A stretch of 64,000 nucleotides of DNA, taken from assembly GCA_000310025.1 (NCBI GenBank), contig FN649736.1:295366-359365 (forward strand), in the 5' to 3' direction. Position 1 is the stretch's first letter. The number at the start of each line of letters is the position of its first letter. Shown piece after piece: positions 35,750-47,931 of the stretch. A model generated the notes under the pieces. The model had not been told where the DNA came from, ran no database searches, and saw nothing but the letters and a program-made list of their open reading frames with translations. The position numbers and the translations under genes are program-made. Origin of the DNA: Ectocarpus siliculosus. Lineage: Eukaryota; Sar; Phaeophyceae; Ectocarpales; Ectocarpaceae.

Positions 35750-36575
35750 CAGCAGTATTGCTGCACGTGCTCCGCTTTCCTGTGGTAATCACTCGGGCCC
35801 GGCTGCGTGCGTGCCCACCGCCACAGGCCCCTGTTGTACGCACTTCATTTTGACGTTGTTGTGGTTTGGCTGGCGCGTCAGTCGTTTGTACACAGGACGT
35901 ACAGCGGTAGTCTACAGACAGACGGCAGTTTGTAGGCGGTTGGGACACTTTCAACAAACACCAGTCTCAGCCTGGCGAGTCTCATGCTTGGCGCAGAAAA
36001 CTTAGAACAGGTAGTAAGCTCGCAACCTCTCTCAATGTATGCAAGACTCTCTCCCGGACGCCGTAGGCGACGTGAGACAGCACACCCCCTGGACCAACTT
36101 TCAAAGCTCGATCACTCCACAGCAGGCGGAATGAGGGTGCCAACAAAGGCGGCGTTGGAACCGTCTGGTCGAGAGCTTTTCCGTTATCGTTTGACTGCAC
36201 ATCCTCTATGTCGTGGAGCAATCGAGCTTTGAAAATCGGTCCCGGGGGTGTGGTATCGTACGTCACCTACGGCATGCATCACCATGAATAATTGGTATAT
36301 TGCTCCATGTTGTCTTATAACGGGGCCGGTGACCTTTTCTCTACGTAATAACTGCTGTCGGCACGATATTATAGCTGTTTTGCCTACCCTGCGGCGTTCC
36401 TGAAGGGCTCCGGTCCGGGGTCATACAGAGGAGTTCAAATACGGCGGTGCATGCATAAAATTGACCGTGCGATGGTCTAAGTTGCGAATAACACACCAAT
36501 TCCTGCACGTAAGTCCAGCGTCCAGTCATAACTACTCGCCTCGATCACACGGGTTGGCTCCTGTCGTACGGTCTG
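35750..36575. other. Shared upstream region of two divergent genes
   Basis: About 0.8 kb between the tentative first exon of the WSC-galactosyltransferase gene (-) and the first called codon of paralogue B (+). It probably holds both promoters and contains a MITE-like copy at 36061-36273. A possible donor GTAAGT at 36510 upstream of B could mark a non-coding or unseen first exon. Confidence 0.45.
36061..36273 (+). mobile_element. MITE-like element, near-complete copy
   Basis: Ends CCGTAGGCGACGTGAGACAG and TCGTACGTCACCTACGG are imperfect inverted repeats of about 50 bp that go on as CACCCCCTGGACC.ACTTTCAAAGCTCGAT and ATCGAGCTTTGAAAATCGGT. The ~210-bp element contains GGCGTTGGAACCGTCTGG, also present in the other copies. 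No open frame for a transposase. It lies between the divergent genes B and WSC-galactosyltransferase. Confidence 0.75.
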
Positions 36576-39500
36576 ATGCGATGTGGTTATTCTCAATTTG
36601 TGCCCCTTTGCTGGATAATCTCCACAGATGCTCCTCCTGTCGTCGCTATCGACATCGGGAAGTTCGGAACGGCATGTTCCTGGAAGTCCAATTGGAATCC
36701 CGTTCCGGCCGTCCGAAACCTCGACACGCAGCAGCCTCACGAAAAAGTCGTTCGCAAGAGCCCGAACTCGTTGTTGGTGCATCGTGACAACGTGTCCGTT
36801 GTGTCGCTCGGTCACACCGCCGAGAAGAGCTACGCCTGTGGCAGCTTCCCGGTCGGAGCCAAGCTGTTCAGGAGATTCGGCCGTCAGCGGATGCGGGTTG
36901 AGTCAGACCCGACGTCGGAGAGTGCGGTCAAGTGCTTGAGGAACCGCTCTGAGATGGAACTGTCGAAGATCATGTTCTACTTGCTGATGCACGCCCGAGA
37001 TGTAAGCAAGCGAATGAACGTCACTCCCTGTTTCTTGAGCGTTGAGCATAGTTTCGTCCGACACGAGAGTCCATGAAAGCCGGGCGAGATGAACGATGTG
37101 CCCGGCGTGCGCCGTGGAGTGCAGTTAGAACGTCCATGCACGGTGTTTCCGAACATCTCGACAAGCTAGGATGGTTCCCAGTGCACTTAAACAGTACAGA
37201 GAGCACTCGCAAGTGGATTTCCTCTTTCAACTCGCACGCTTTCTTCGTTCTATATACGTCTTGTTCTTGTCAAAACGCGTCGGTGGTGTGCGTAGGATAA
37301 GCCGCCGCGCTCTGTGTGCACGTGAAGGACATAAACGAAACGAGGCAGCCCGATTCCGCCCACCTTGGTCCTTAACATCGTTCCAGGTTGCTCTCAAGAA
37401 CCTGCCCGGGGCGGGCGAACCGGTATCGGCCGCCTCCATAAAGTGGGTGCTGACCGTTCCAGCCTCCCTTCCGGACCGCCAACGGAAGACCGTGAGAAAT
37501 TCCGCCGTCATGGCCGGCTTGGTCAACGATTGGCACGACCGCGAGGTGCGGGATTGGCGCCGCCGGCATTGCGCTCGTTTTGTCCCTGGAATAAGACTCT
37601 CGGTGGTCGTCTCGGATCTCATGGCGAACCACCACTCACTTTTTGTCGGCCTGGCTGTCGTATTTCTGTGATTCGAGGCTCATCCACCGCTCTTCAATTG
37701 TTCGGCTCTGTTTTTACCGTGTATTCAGGGTCTCAATTTTTGCCCCGAGCCTATCGCTGCCTGCCTTGCGTTCCAAGACAGGCTGGACTGGCAAGCTGGC
37801 AAAACATATTTGGTGAGTGCGTGCGCTATATATGTATGTGGAGAGGTGGGACCTAAATTCGCTGGTTTTGGGTTGTGCACGTGGTGAAACTGTTGATAGT
37901 ACTTTCGATTCCAGGAGTCCGTACCACGCCACCGGTTGTGATGTCGGCACACCCCGCCCACAACTTATCCCTAAAGTGTTGTACCTTGGTTCATTTCTAG
38001 TTGGCCGCCTTCTGGGCCGCGCTCTGGACACTGTCTAGATTGCTGTCCTCCTTCAATGAAATCTCTGAACCTCGCGGAAGTTTTCAGGCGGCAGGTTTCA
38101 GGGTTATCGACGTGGCACAGGCTTGATTCTTTTCTTTTAGGTGGTGGACTGCGGAGGAGTGACCGTCGATATTCATGCGGTCGGCGTGTGCGACACGGAG
38201 AAGCGGGAGCTGTGCCAACTACTCAAGGGGAGGAGCGGACCATGGGGAGCTGAGACCTTGGACATCCTGTTCGATGGGTTCCTGCAGGCGCGTTTTTTAG
38301 ATTTAGAATAGTGAAACGTTCTTGCCCTGTGCGTGAATCAGTTGGGCGTGACACAGTCACCAGGTTACAAGCCATGTCTCGTGGCTTGGTCGCTGAAACC
38401 TGATCAGAAGGTGTGCTGGGGTCGTGAGCGCCGCGACCCCACGAAAATATGAACAACTGCTACACGTTACGGTGCGCGGCGTCAGGATCAGGGCCGATCG
38501 TTTGTGCGGGATACCTTGCAACAGAATCTTCGACAGTTCCACGGCGTGTCCCGGATCCATTTTTCGTAGTCTGGTCAAGGACTTGACCGTGAAACTTCGC
38601 GGTTTGCTTTTTTACCCGTCTTTTCAGGAATTCATTGCCTCGGCCGCTTCCGGCGCCGGCAAACAGGCGATCACCAGCTTCTTGAACAGCTCGGCGAAGC
38701 TCCGCATCATGCAGGTGAGCCAAGCGTGGTCGGCCGTGACAGCTCAGTCTTCCCCGAGCGACTGATTTGGGTGGCCCGACAATACCTCCTAGCGCGACAG
38801 TTAGATGAAGGGTTTGCCAACAAGCTGGCGACGTGTTTCAATTTCACGATACTCTCATCGCTCCGTCGAGACTCCAATGCATGACTCAACCTCAAGTTTA
38901 CGAGTTGTCAACTGTCACCAACGGCGGTGGAATCGTCCATCATGGTGTTTGTCGCTAGAAGTTGTCATTCCGAAAAAATCTAAATCCCAGAGTTGTGCTT
39001 CGTACAGACCCATCTCCGCAGTGTGTAGGGGGAGCTGCATCACCCATTGCAGACACTCTCTCTCTGCTGTCACCGCTGCCGAGCATAGGCCTGGGAAACA
39101 AGCAAGGTGGGCTGGAAGGACAAGAACGACCCATGCAGGATCGACTTGACCGAGCTGGGGAATGACCCGCTTGAGGTGACCATGGAAGACATGGATAGGG
39201 CAAGAGACGACAAGAATGGGCACGGAGAGGTGAGTTCTACCGTTGGATCGCGGCCGCTGCCGTTGGGTGTGGTGCACTACGCGGTAGTTGGTGTACATCA
39301 AAGGGACAGGGACAGCAGGAGCTGTTGGTGTACGTAGATGGCAACGGTCGTTTTAGCGGGGGTAGCTGGTACTGGCCCACTCGAACAACCACCGCCTTGC
39401 TTCCACCCAAGCCTGAAAGGAAGCGCTGAGGCACCATCATTGAAAAATTATCCTTTCGTCTATGCATCCTCTTCGTCGTGGTTTGGTTTTCTTCGGTTCC

Positions 39501-42500
39501 CAAATAGGGTTCAGTGGTAGTAAGGACTTTCCGCATGAATTCCTAGCATGTCAGAAGCGTAGGCCAGCACAGTATGGATGCATCGGGCATGGCAAATCCG
39601 ACTGCATGGCCCGTCCTCTAGCTGCCCGACCACAACCCACCTCTTTGCGGGCTTGGCTGTCTTGAGAGAACGAGCAGGACTTGCGGAGACATCAGGTTGA
39701 AACTGTCGACTAGCAGAAGTAACGGGATACTTTCCACGATGGCATGCAATCTAAAGGAGGGCCGCCGTACCTGAATAGACGACGCTGGTGATTAATGACT
39801 TCTGATGTGCGAAAGGAGCAGAAACGGTCGCATACCCTCAAGGCCTTCCGCCATTTCTTTGCGGTCAGGAACTCGTGGGCGGTCACGGGACGTGGGTCTT
39901 GGTCTTGAAGCCGGCTTGGATGAGGAAGGCATTCCAGCAGCCCATCGAGAGGTGAGACGCTAACGGCATCCTCCAAGACAATCAAAGCAGACTATGGCCC
40001 CAAGCACTTGAACGATACCACGCAGATAGATTAGCGCTTACCCTTCGCGGGCTTACGCTTGAAACGGTTAGCATGAGCGGCGGAGAACGTCTTGCCGGAA
40101 GTGACGTGCTCACCACCTACATCTTTCCATGGTTTCTGTATCGCTCACGGCCAGCATCTCGCAGGCGGTGGCAGAGCAGCTGGACGAACCGGAGCTACAA
40201 GGGGTCAAGTCTGTCGTGATGGTGGGAGGCTTTTCGGAGAATTTTCTCGTCCAGGTGACCTCTTGCTGGGGAGTGATATTTTGTTTGAGCAATACGGGTG
40301 TATCATGTTGCCTATTTCGATTTCTTACCGGAGTCTGAGCGATGTAGGCGCATATTCGTATTGATTGGTTGCCCTGTCGTTCGGCATACATACCTTCTCT
40401 GGGTGCACCGTTTCTTTGTTTGGTCCGATTGGAGGGGCTTTTCGATGGGAAAGTCGCCTTTTACATGAACCGAATGGTACGGCAGCATGTAGGAAAAGGT
40501 CCCGACAACACGCATATACAGACAACCTCATACAATTCAGACGCAGCACACAGCCAAGCGGGCCTTGAAAGCATCCCGGTCAGGTGGTTTGTTTTGCAAA
40601 TCTCGCTGCCATCCGAATCCGACGCTGACGCTTGGCATCGCTGCGCTCGGAACGTGCACCGCAGGAGGCCATTCGGACGTGCGTCCTGGAAAAACACCCC
40701 CGGGGGGGTGTGAATGTGCTCGTCCACGCCAGACCAGGTCTAGCAATTGCGGAGGGGGCAACGTTTTTCACGGTAAGAATAAGCAGGAGCAGATTCGCGC
40801 AACCTGGACTCATTTGGGTCGTATGGCGGCAAGGGGCGAGAGTGTGGAAGTATCCGTTTTGTAAGATCACGGTGCGGTCGTCGTGCTGCAGACCGCTGGC
40901 ACGGGGTACCTATGCTCTTGCCGTTGTGCTTGCCGTTGTGCTGACCCCCTTTCCGAGAAACACGTGTACGAGGAAATTGCTGTTGGGTTTTGTGATTTGG
41001 CGACCCGACCACACGTCACCACGTTCGATGATTCCACCGTCGTCGCAGTCGCAAGGTGACCCCGATTCCGTCGAGCTGGATACACCGCCGGAACCGGCGG
41101 CTATCGACATGTGGCCGGCCCCTGTCGGCGTTCTCGAGGCTGAGCGCGAAGATACCATCTCCGATCGAGTGGCGCGCATGATGATTCGGGATAAGGTGAG
41201 AATGTAGGTGGAGGACCAAGGGAAGCTACATGTAACCCTACCGGGACGTTTGATGGAATGAATAATAGCGCGCGGAGTGTCGAGAACAGAGCTTGGTCAA
41301 TAGAAGGATGCCATCCGCATTCGGTGCATGCTTTTTTCACCTTTGCTTTGCACCCAAAGAAACAAAACCAACGTGCCGTTTTGGTTTCGCGCCGATCGTC
41401 TTCTGCCTCACAGACACTGGCAATCGTTCGACTACCGCCGTCTTCATCAGAAGAAGCGGCGCCAGGAGAAACTGAGGAGGTGTGACGTCTTAAAGTCTTG
41501 GTCTGTGCAATTTTCGAAGGGGGCCTGTATCGATGTGATGTAACTTGAGGAATCAAAGTCCCACATCAGACGACGGGCATTGAGTGCTGAGTCGAACAAT
41601 AATGGTTGTGTGTCAGTTGCGAGAACGAGAGAGGTATTTCGCGACTTGCTTGTGTGCCTCGTACAAGGCGCCGGCAGCAGTTTCCGTGCAGAACGGCAAT
41701 CTCCCTCCCTCCCTCCCTCCCTCCCTCCCGTCCTGCTTCTATCGCAAAACCTAGCTGGTTCCGTGACACTCGCGTTGGCTCTGCTGTGTTCGTCAGGTCC
41801 TATCCGACGCATTCACCGTGGTCGAACTCGTAGCGAGAGCGGCGCAGGAACTGGCGGACAGGTCGACGGTTCCCTTCGTTCCCGAGGTGGCGACGTTGTT
41901 GTTGGTGATGCTGAGCTTCGCATCGGAGCGTCGAGATTGCGTTGCGGAGGCGACCTCAACAGCCCAGTGGTGCTCGGGAATTCTCCACATTCTGGACGAC
42001 GCGGACCGTGTGCTACGGGAGGTGGGGCCAAGCTTGATGTCGGTAGCACATGAAGGATACCAATACTTTGCGGGCGAGTCTCGCGTTCAACATAGAATTC
42101 GTGATTATAGTGCAAGCCGCCGTTTCGCCTTTGTACTGGTCGTCCACGCAAGTTGAGCACGAAAACACCGTACGGCTGGCCGGAGGGGCTATCTTTGTGG
42201 ATGACCGTGCGACGGCGAGTTGAGGCCGATGGCCACGAGGAAGATGAACCTCTCGTGCTTGCCAGCCGCTAAACCGGACAAAAGCCTAGCCATCCGAAGC
42301 CGTTATCCTCGCACAACAAACCCATAAATTTGTCCAAAGTCTGCCCGATAGGCGGCTGTTGGCGTCTTGCCCACCCTTTGTCCGCCTCGCAGGACCACCT
42401 CGCAGCGATTCCTGTGTGGCGCACACTACCAACCTTGTCCCAGCGTTGCCAGGATGTAAGGAATGTCCTCCCACACCCACGACGCTGAGCGACATCTAGT

Positions 42501-45500
42501 ATCTTTGGGCTTCCCATCTCCAGCCCTCAATTGGCCCGCCCCCGCAAGTTCATGTTGTTCACAAAAGTGATAAACTGAAGAAACAGTAGTGAAGACAGCC
42601 GATGAATACAGGACATCTTGCCCCCATTTCGAGTGCGAAGGGGCACCAACCATGCCAAAGGGCAACAAGTCAGAAGCAAGACCACATGTGGAAAGGCGTG
42701 ACTCCACCTGGTTCAAGAGCTCGCTCTCCGTAAGGTCAAAGCCAGGGTGATAGTTTTACATTCTCAATATGATGTCGTCTAACGCAAGGCAACCGCACAT
42801 GTTCGTATCTCCTTCAATTCGTCGCAAGGATAAATCGGGAGGAGGCACGACGTGGGTTAAGAGCGTCCAGGACGCCATCGGTAACCTGTTGCAGCTGATC
42901 AAGACCTACAGGAGCTCCCACACGATCATTCAAGTCGTAACGTCGCCGCTGTTCAAGCGCCGAAAGGAGCAGCTAGAAGCGGTGGTCAATCGGGCTATGG
43001 ATGGTCTGCACGTGAGTCTAGTGCTGCCGGTATTGTTTCTCCAAGGTTTCTAGCTGGCTCATGGTTTGCTTGCCGGTGTTTCTTATCCGCCGCGCCGACT
43101 CATACGTGCCGAGACACGTTGCGGTCATGCGTTCCCGAAATTGTGAACGACACAACAGGACAGACAACGTGAACATCTTAATCAGACGATAGCCAACTTT
43201 GCTGCGAAGCCGGCACGCCTTCCTTGCGAGCGAGCGATCATGCTGGGAAGAACCTTAGCCACGCCCACCCTTCTACATGGTACGACGGCGAGGAGGACCT
43301 TGAGGTGTGGCTTGATCAAACTGCTGCTGGAAATGTTTTCAGGAAGGTTCATGGAATGTCCATGGACGACGTAATCTCGCCTTTAATATGACGATGATTG
43401 AATAACTGACGTGTGCCGAGCAGGTTAAGATGGGGGTCCACATCGGCAGCAACGTCAACGCGATAGTCAACAAGGTGGACCGCATAACTGACGACATGCA
43501 CGCCGTGAGGTACAACATGGACAAAATGATCCAAGACGACAGGCTGCAGGGCGCTCAGTCACGACTCTCCGAGGTAAGCTTGCAGCCATTAACCCCCTCT
43601 CTATCACCAACACTTGAGTTTCGTTTTATTGCCACGTATGTTCGACGTACTTATGATGCGTTCTTCTTTTTCCCGGCACTTGTGTTCTCCGTCAAGTCCC
43701 TCCCTACCAACTGATTTTCCTGCGGCTGCTTGCTCTCTTGACAGGAGTCTGCAGAGTCAGTCGTAGACTCCCTAGCGCAAGCCCGTCGTAAGCGGCGACA
43801 ACAGAAGTGGGGCGAGATAGAGATCCCGGAGGGAGACGTCGAGATACTGGATTTGCTGGGGAAAGGTGGATTCGGAGAGGTATACATGGCCGACTACATG
43901 GGCGAAAACGTCGCGGTTAAGGTAAGACTCCCATTCGAGTGGCACGGTGCCACTTTCCTGCGTGGACGGGACTGAGAGGGCTAGATGGATGTTTCGCCGA
44001 TGAGTGGCAGTTGGCGGAGCGCCTCACGGCATTCGAGTTGTCTTCGATAGTCAATCCCGATGCAGTTGCATCGACTCCCTCCAGACAGTGACAACGATTT
44101 TCCAAATGAAGTTGGGCCATGTTTTCCATTCCCATTGCCTGAGTGTGCAGGCACGTAATGCTCCGGCCCTCAATTGAACCCCGCACCCTCGTCCAGATCA
44201 TTAACGTCGACCACGGGCTCAAGGGCTTCTGCCTCGGCAAGAGCGAGGGAGATGGGGATCGGAGACACGCCCCAACGGCAGAACGGGCGAGCAAGCAGCA
44301 GAAGCAGTTCATGCACGAGGTGGACACGATGCACCGTCTCAAGAGCCCTCACACGGTGCTGTTTCACGGTGTGATCACCTCTCGGAGAGACCGCCTGGCT
44401 CTTGTTATGGAGCTTCTGGAGGGCGGAGACTTGCGCGCCTACCTCCGGAAAGCAAAGGGGCCGCTTCCCGAGGAGGACTCCCGACGTATCATCGGAGACG
44501 TCTGCGCCGGTATGGCGTTTCTGCACGAAAACGAAACCATCCACGGCGACCTCAAGTCTGCGAACGTGTTGCTGGATCGAAATGGCAGGGCTAAGGTACG
44601 GAAAAAAGCGTGTGTCTACGGCTCTGAGTTTAGGCGGCCGCACAAAGTCCAACTTCATACCCGTTGTCAATCGCTTTGCTCTTGCCGGAGTTGTTTGTGT
44701 CCGCAACCCTGCTATATTTCTTCGACATATCACCACATGTGTCGTATGGTACCGAAACCCACATGTATCTATTTGGCACCTCACTAGCGGTGAGCGCGTG
44801 GCGTCGCTCTGGAGTCTCTCTATTATTTCACGCGTCTTTTCTAGCCGGTGACCCTTCCTCTCTGGGTTTATTGTCTGCTTCCTGCCGCGTATTGCGAACA
44901 AGCAGATAGGAGACTTTGGGACATCCAGAACGACGAAACAGCAGACCAGCACGTGCCTGGTCACGCGTACCGCGGGAAACGGCTCTTCGACGATGACGTT
45001 GCAATGGACCGCACCAGAGGTAAGGTCCTTGCTCGTGGGACCTGCATCGATTATTCCGTGCTTGAGGAATGATGCAGGGCATTCGCACCAACAACTTCCC
45101 ACAGAGAAAAGTGTTTGTTCGCAGGGGCATCGTGCTGTGTGTCAAGAACGCTTTGCGCAAGACCGAACACGCTGCCGTTGACATCCCACGAGAGACAAAT
45201 ATATCGACTGTAGGCATACCTGCCTGACCCGCTCCTCCTACCGTCCTCACAAGTTCGTGTCAGTTACCGTGCAACAGGCACTGAATACCCCCCCCCCCTA
45301 CTCTGCGCCTGCCTTTGTCTCGTGCAGATTTTCTACGGCGAGTGTGCTTCCTACGCGAGCGACATGTACAGCTTCGGAGTGGTGATATGGGAGGTCCTTT
45401 CCCGAGAAATTCCTTGGTCGGGGCTAGCTGGCAATCCCGCGATTTGCTTCAAAGTGGCCACCTTGGGGGAGCGCCCGGCAATTCCCACTGGCACCCCTCC

Positions 45501-45594
45501 TGACATCGAAGACATCCTGAAGCTCTGCTGGGCTCAGCAGCCCCAGGATCGCCCTACGTTTCGTCACGTCAAGGAAACCTTACCCATGAGATGA
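36576..45594 (+). CDS. HSPA12/Hsp70-like ATPase - HeLo/MLKL-like bundle - TKL kinase fusion (paralogue B)
   Basis: Eighteen exons: 36576-37001, 37387-37545, 37729-37812, 38141-38287, 38628-38714, 39089-39229, 39869-39951, 40155-40254, 40665-40772, 41049-41195, 41414-41479, 41797-42021, 42754-43011, 43424-43573, 43745-43921, 44197-44595, 44906-45019, 45328-45594; about 1045 residues. ATPase part (18-445): VVAIDIGKFGTACSW, KWVLTVPASLPDRQ, VVDCGGVTVDIHAV, VVMVGGFSENFLVQ. Linker 446-516. MLKL/HeLo-like helical part 517-727 (FTVVELVARAAQELADRST, LQLIKTYRSS, LFKRRKEQLEAVVNRAM). Kinase 728-1045: GKGGFGEVY, VAVK, HEV in helix C, HGDLKSANVLLD, IGDFGTSR, WTAPE, YSFGVVIWEVLSREIPWSG and a normal family ending RPTFRHVKET. 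The intron after 38287 has a GC donor where A has GT. The 42754 acceptor is the weakest boundary. About two thirds to three quarters of residues match A in the exons I compared; introns do not align, so the duplication is old. Confidence 0.84.
41701..41730. repeat. (CCCT)n microsatellite, intron of paralogue B
   Basis: Seven or so CCCT units upstream of the exon at 41797 may also serve as part of its pyrimidine tract. Confidence 0.9.
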
Positions 45595-46700
45595 TGCTAG
45601 GCAGGGCCTTCTCGGGGGAAGCGGGCCAAGCAGGTTAGCGGGGCTCCTCCCGAAGCTCTGTGGAACTCCTACCGAAGGTGGCGGATCGCCCCGCTCTGCC
45701 ATGTTCCTATGTATCTCCTGAGAATCCCGATTCTGGTTTGGCGTTCGCCACAGGTGTTGGAGGGTTAACATTTGTTTGTAGTGGAGAGTGGACGGAGGGA
45801 GAAGTACTCGGAAAGGATTTGGTATTGGTCTATGGGAAACTGGTAACCCACACACAAAGTGGAAGTAATTGGCTCCTGGTTCGACATTCAGTCGCAAGGT
45901 CAGTGTTGCTTGCCCACAAAGCACGGCGCAACAAGTGTTTGTGATGGGTTAGGTTAGCGCGAGGCGGGCAATCCATGAATGAAGTGATGCTGTATGTGTC
46001 TTTTTTTACCATCGTCGACGTGTGTGTGTATTTTTTCCGTCCCGTAGTGATACTGTGATGCTGTAATTTATACCGAAGGTTGTGTTTTTTAAGTTTCTTC
46101 TGTTCCGGGTGCTGTCGCTGGTCGTTTTAGTGGAGAACTTGAACTGATTACGTCCGTTGCTACACGCAACAGTGAAAGTTACGTACAGATTTCAACTTCC
46201 CTCAAGAGAGTTATTTATTTTGTGATATTTTGTGTATGCATAGATGTATTTGTTGTCTTGATTGCCCTCGGTAGTTCTTCGCTGTTTTCCTCTGTTCCGA
46301 GGCTATGGTCCGTCGAACGGTGATAGGGTATCGGTTGTACCAAATGTAGCTGGGCGATATCACGGTGCTTTCTGCGGTGCAATAGTTGAACGGTTTTCAA
46401 CGCAATTGTCGATATATGTAAATCCTCCTTTCACTCACCCGCTTGGGCCTTGGCAAATAAAAGGGTGTTTGGGGCGTTACCGAAATTTCGAGATGGTGTT
46501 CGATTTTCTCACGCGTGGACGCCAACTTACGAATTAAAGAAATTATGTTGATTGCGTGTTGGGTGTAACTTTCTGTCGGTGGAGGAGTCCCATGGGCACT
46601 GTACATGTAATACTACGAGAGTCGGTTGGAAAATAAGGACGGTTATCGGAACGCTGATGATGTGGCAAGGAAGGCAGTCTATATTTTAGGGACTTAGACC
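45595..46700. other. Interval downstream of paralogue B, no gene recognised
   Basis: About 1.1 kb holding the 3' UTR of B. It is T-rich in places on the plus strand (45995-46130) and contains no motif-bearing open frame. The next possible coding sequence is on the opposite strand. Confidence 0.45.
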
Positions 46701-47014
46701 TGAAGCATATCCTTCAGAATGTCTCGCAGCTGCTTCAGCATACCATTTGGAAAATGGGCGTCATTTACTACAGGGTTGCACCCGTCGAAGCCAAACTGTA
46801 TGGCGCGCAGGTGGCCAGATGGCCCTCGATATCATCAAAGGCTAACACAGTCGAGCAAGGACAATCTTGACATGTCAACGTTTGGCATACATATCCCGGC
46901 CTCTCTACCCCTCGCACTTCCAGGTCTCGGGGCACAAACATTTCCCTCCATCCTCCGGCATGCAGCCAGTTCAAAGCTGGATCAATCGGACATATCGCAG
47001 CTTCACGTTGCACG
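46701..47014 (-). CDS. Possible 3' exons of an unrecognised gene
   Basis: Reading leftward, a frame ends at a TAA near 46695-46697 after residues FGFDGCNPVVNDAHFPNGML and KQLRDILKDMLQV, which have the composition of a real protein end with an amphipathic helix. It is preceded by an AG acceptor candidate at the CAG before TTTGGC (about 46797), or by one further upstream. A second open block (46768-47014, another frame, with LNWLHAGGWREMF and VPRDLEV) could be an earlier exon. I do not recognise the family and could not build a consistent model, so this is a flag and not a gene call. No function is proposed. Confidence 0.28.
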
Positions 47015-47931
47015 TCAGGAGTTGGTGTGTGCGTAATGAGGGTACGAGACGTCGTATTTTCGTCGCACCTATCTGTCTCTTGATAGAGTTTTGCGGCCTA
47101 GGGGGGGGGACGCCTTCTTCGTTGCAAGGTAGACGTAGAATACTGACACGTTGATCCTTGCGAAAGAAAAGGGAAAGCAGTCCATCACATTTTCTGCGGG
47201 ATTGGCACTAAAATGACCCGCCGACCATACATCGAAGCAAGGACAACGCAATCGATGACACGACGGAGGAACGCGAAGACATGTTCAAAGGTTGATTCAC
47301 ATTTCCTCGGGCCACGTGTACTGGCCGGGCTCTACGCATCCGAACATGCGCCGGAAGATGAAGCACCCAACAAAAAGATTGGTCTTCGTACCAAAAAGTT
47401 CCATACACCACACCGACATCCAAAGATGTCCTTGTACAGCACGGCAATAAGATAGACACGAAACACCCAAGAGCATTGGCAAGAATGCTCGAATAGAGCA
47501 ATGGAGATTCAGCTCTGTTTCTTTTCGCGCCGTACTGTACAAGGTTCCCCCCCCTTCGGCTGACTTTCTTAAAAACAACGGCGGCTTGTTTCAAGACCGC
47601 CGTACTCGGACGTGCTCTACTTCTAGGCCGAAGCAAAATGCCGAATGACGTCGGGCCTGAACGTTTCGACGAGGAGAAGCGCGGCGCCCCCCCCCAGTGG
47701 CATAGGCATTGCGTGCCCCCGCACACACACCCGTTACACGCGCCCGACCCGCTACCACAAACGAAAACAACCGTAGGTTCCGAGGACCCTACCGACGAAC
47801 AGCACTATTGTCTCGGCGTGGTGAAATTCAGCCCGACTCGTGCAACCACCTCTCGATCGCGCCTGGTCCTCTTGGAAAGGGAGACCGTAGTCGTCAAAAG
47901 GTTTTCTTCGACGCCCCAAAAAACGTGCCGG
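47015..47931. other. Interval with no gene recognised
   Basis: About 0.9 kb upstream of the possible exons above and downstream of the hydrolase stop. A 172-codon minus-strand open frame (47208-47726) has no recognisable motif; it may include exons of the unrecognised gene but I cannot support that. Confidence 0.35.
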
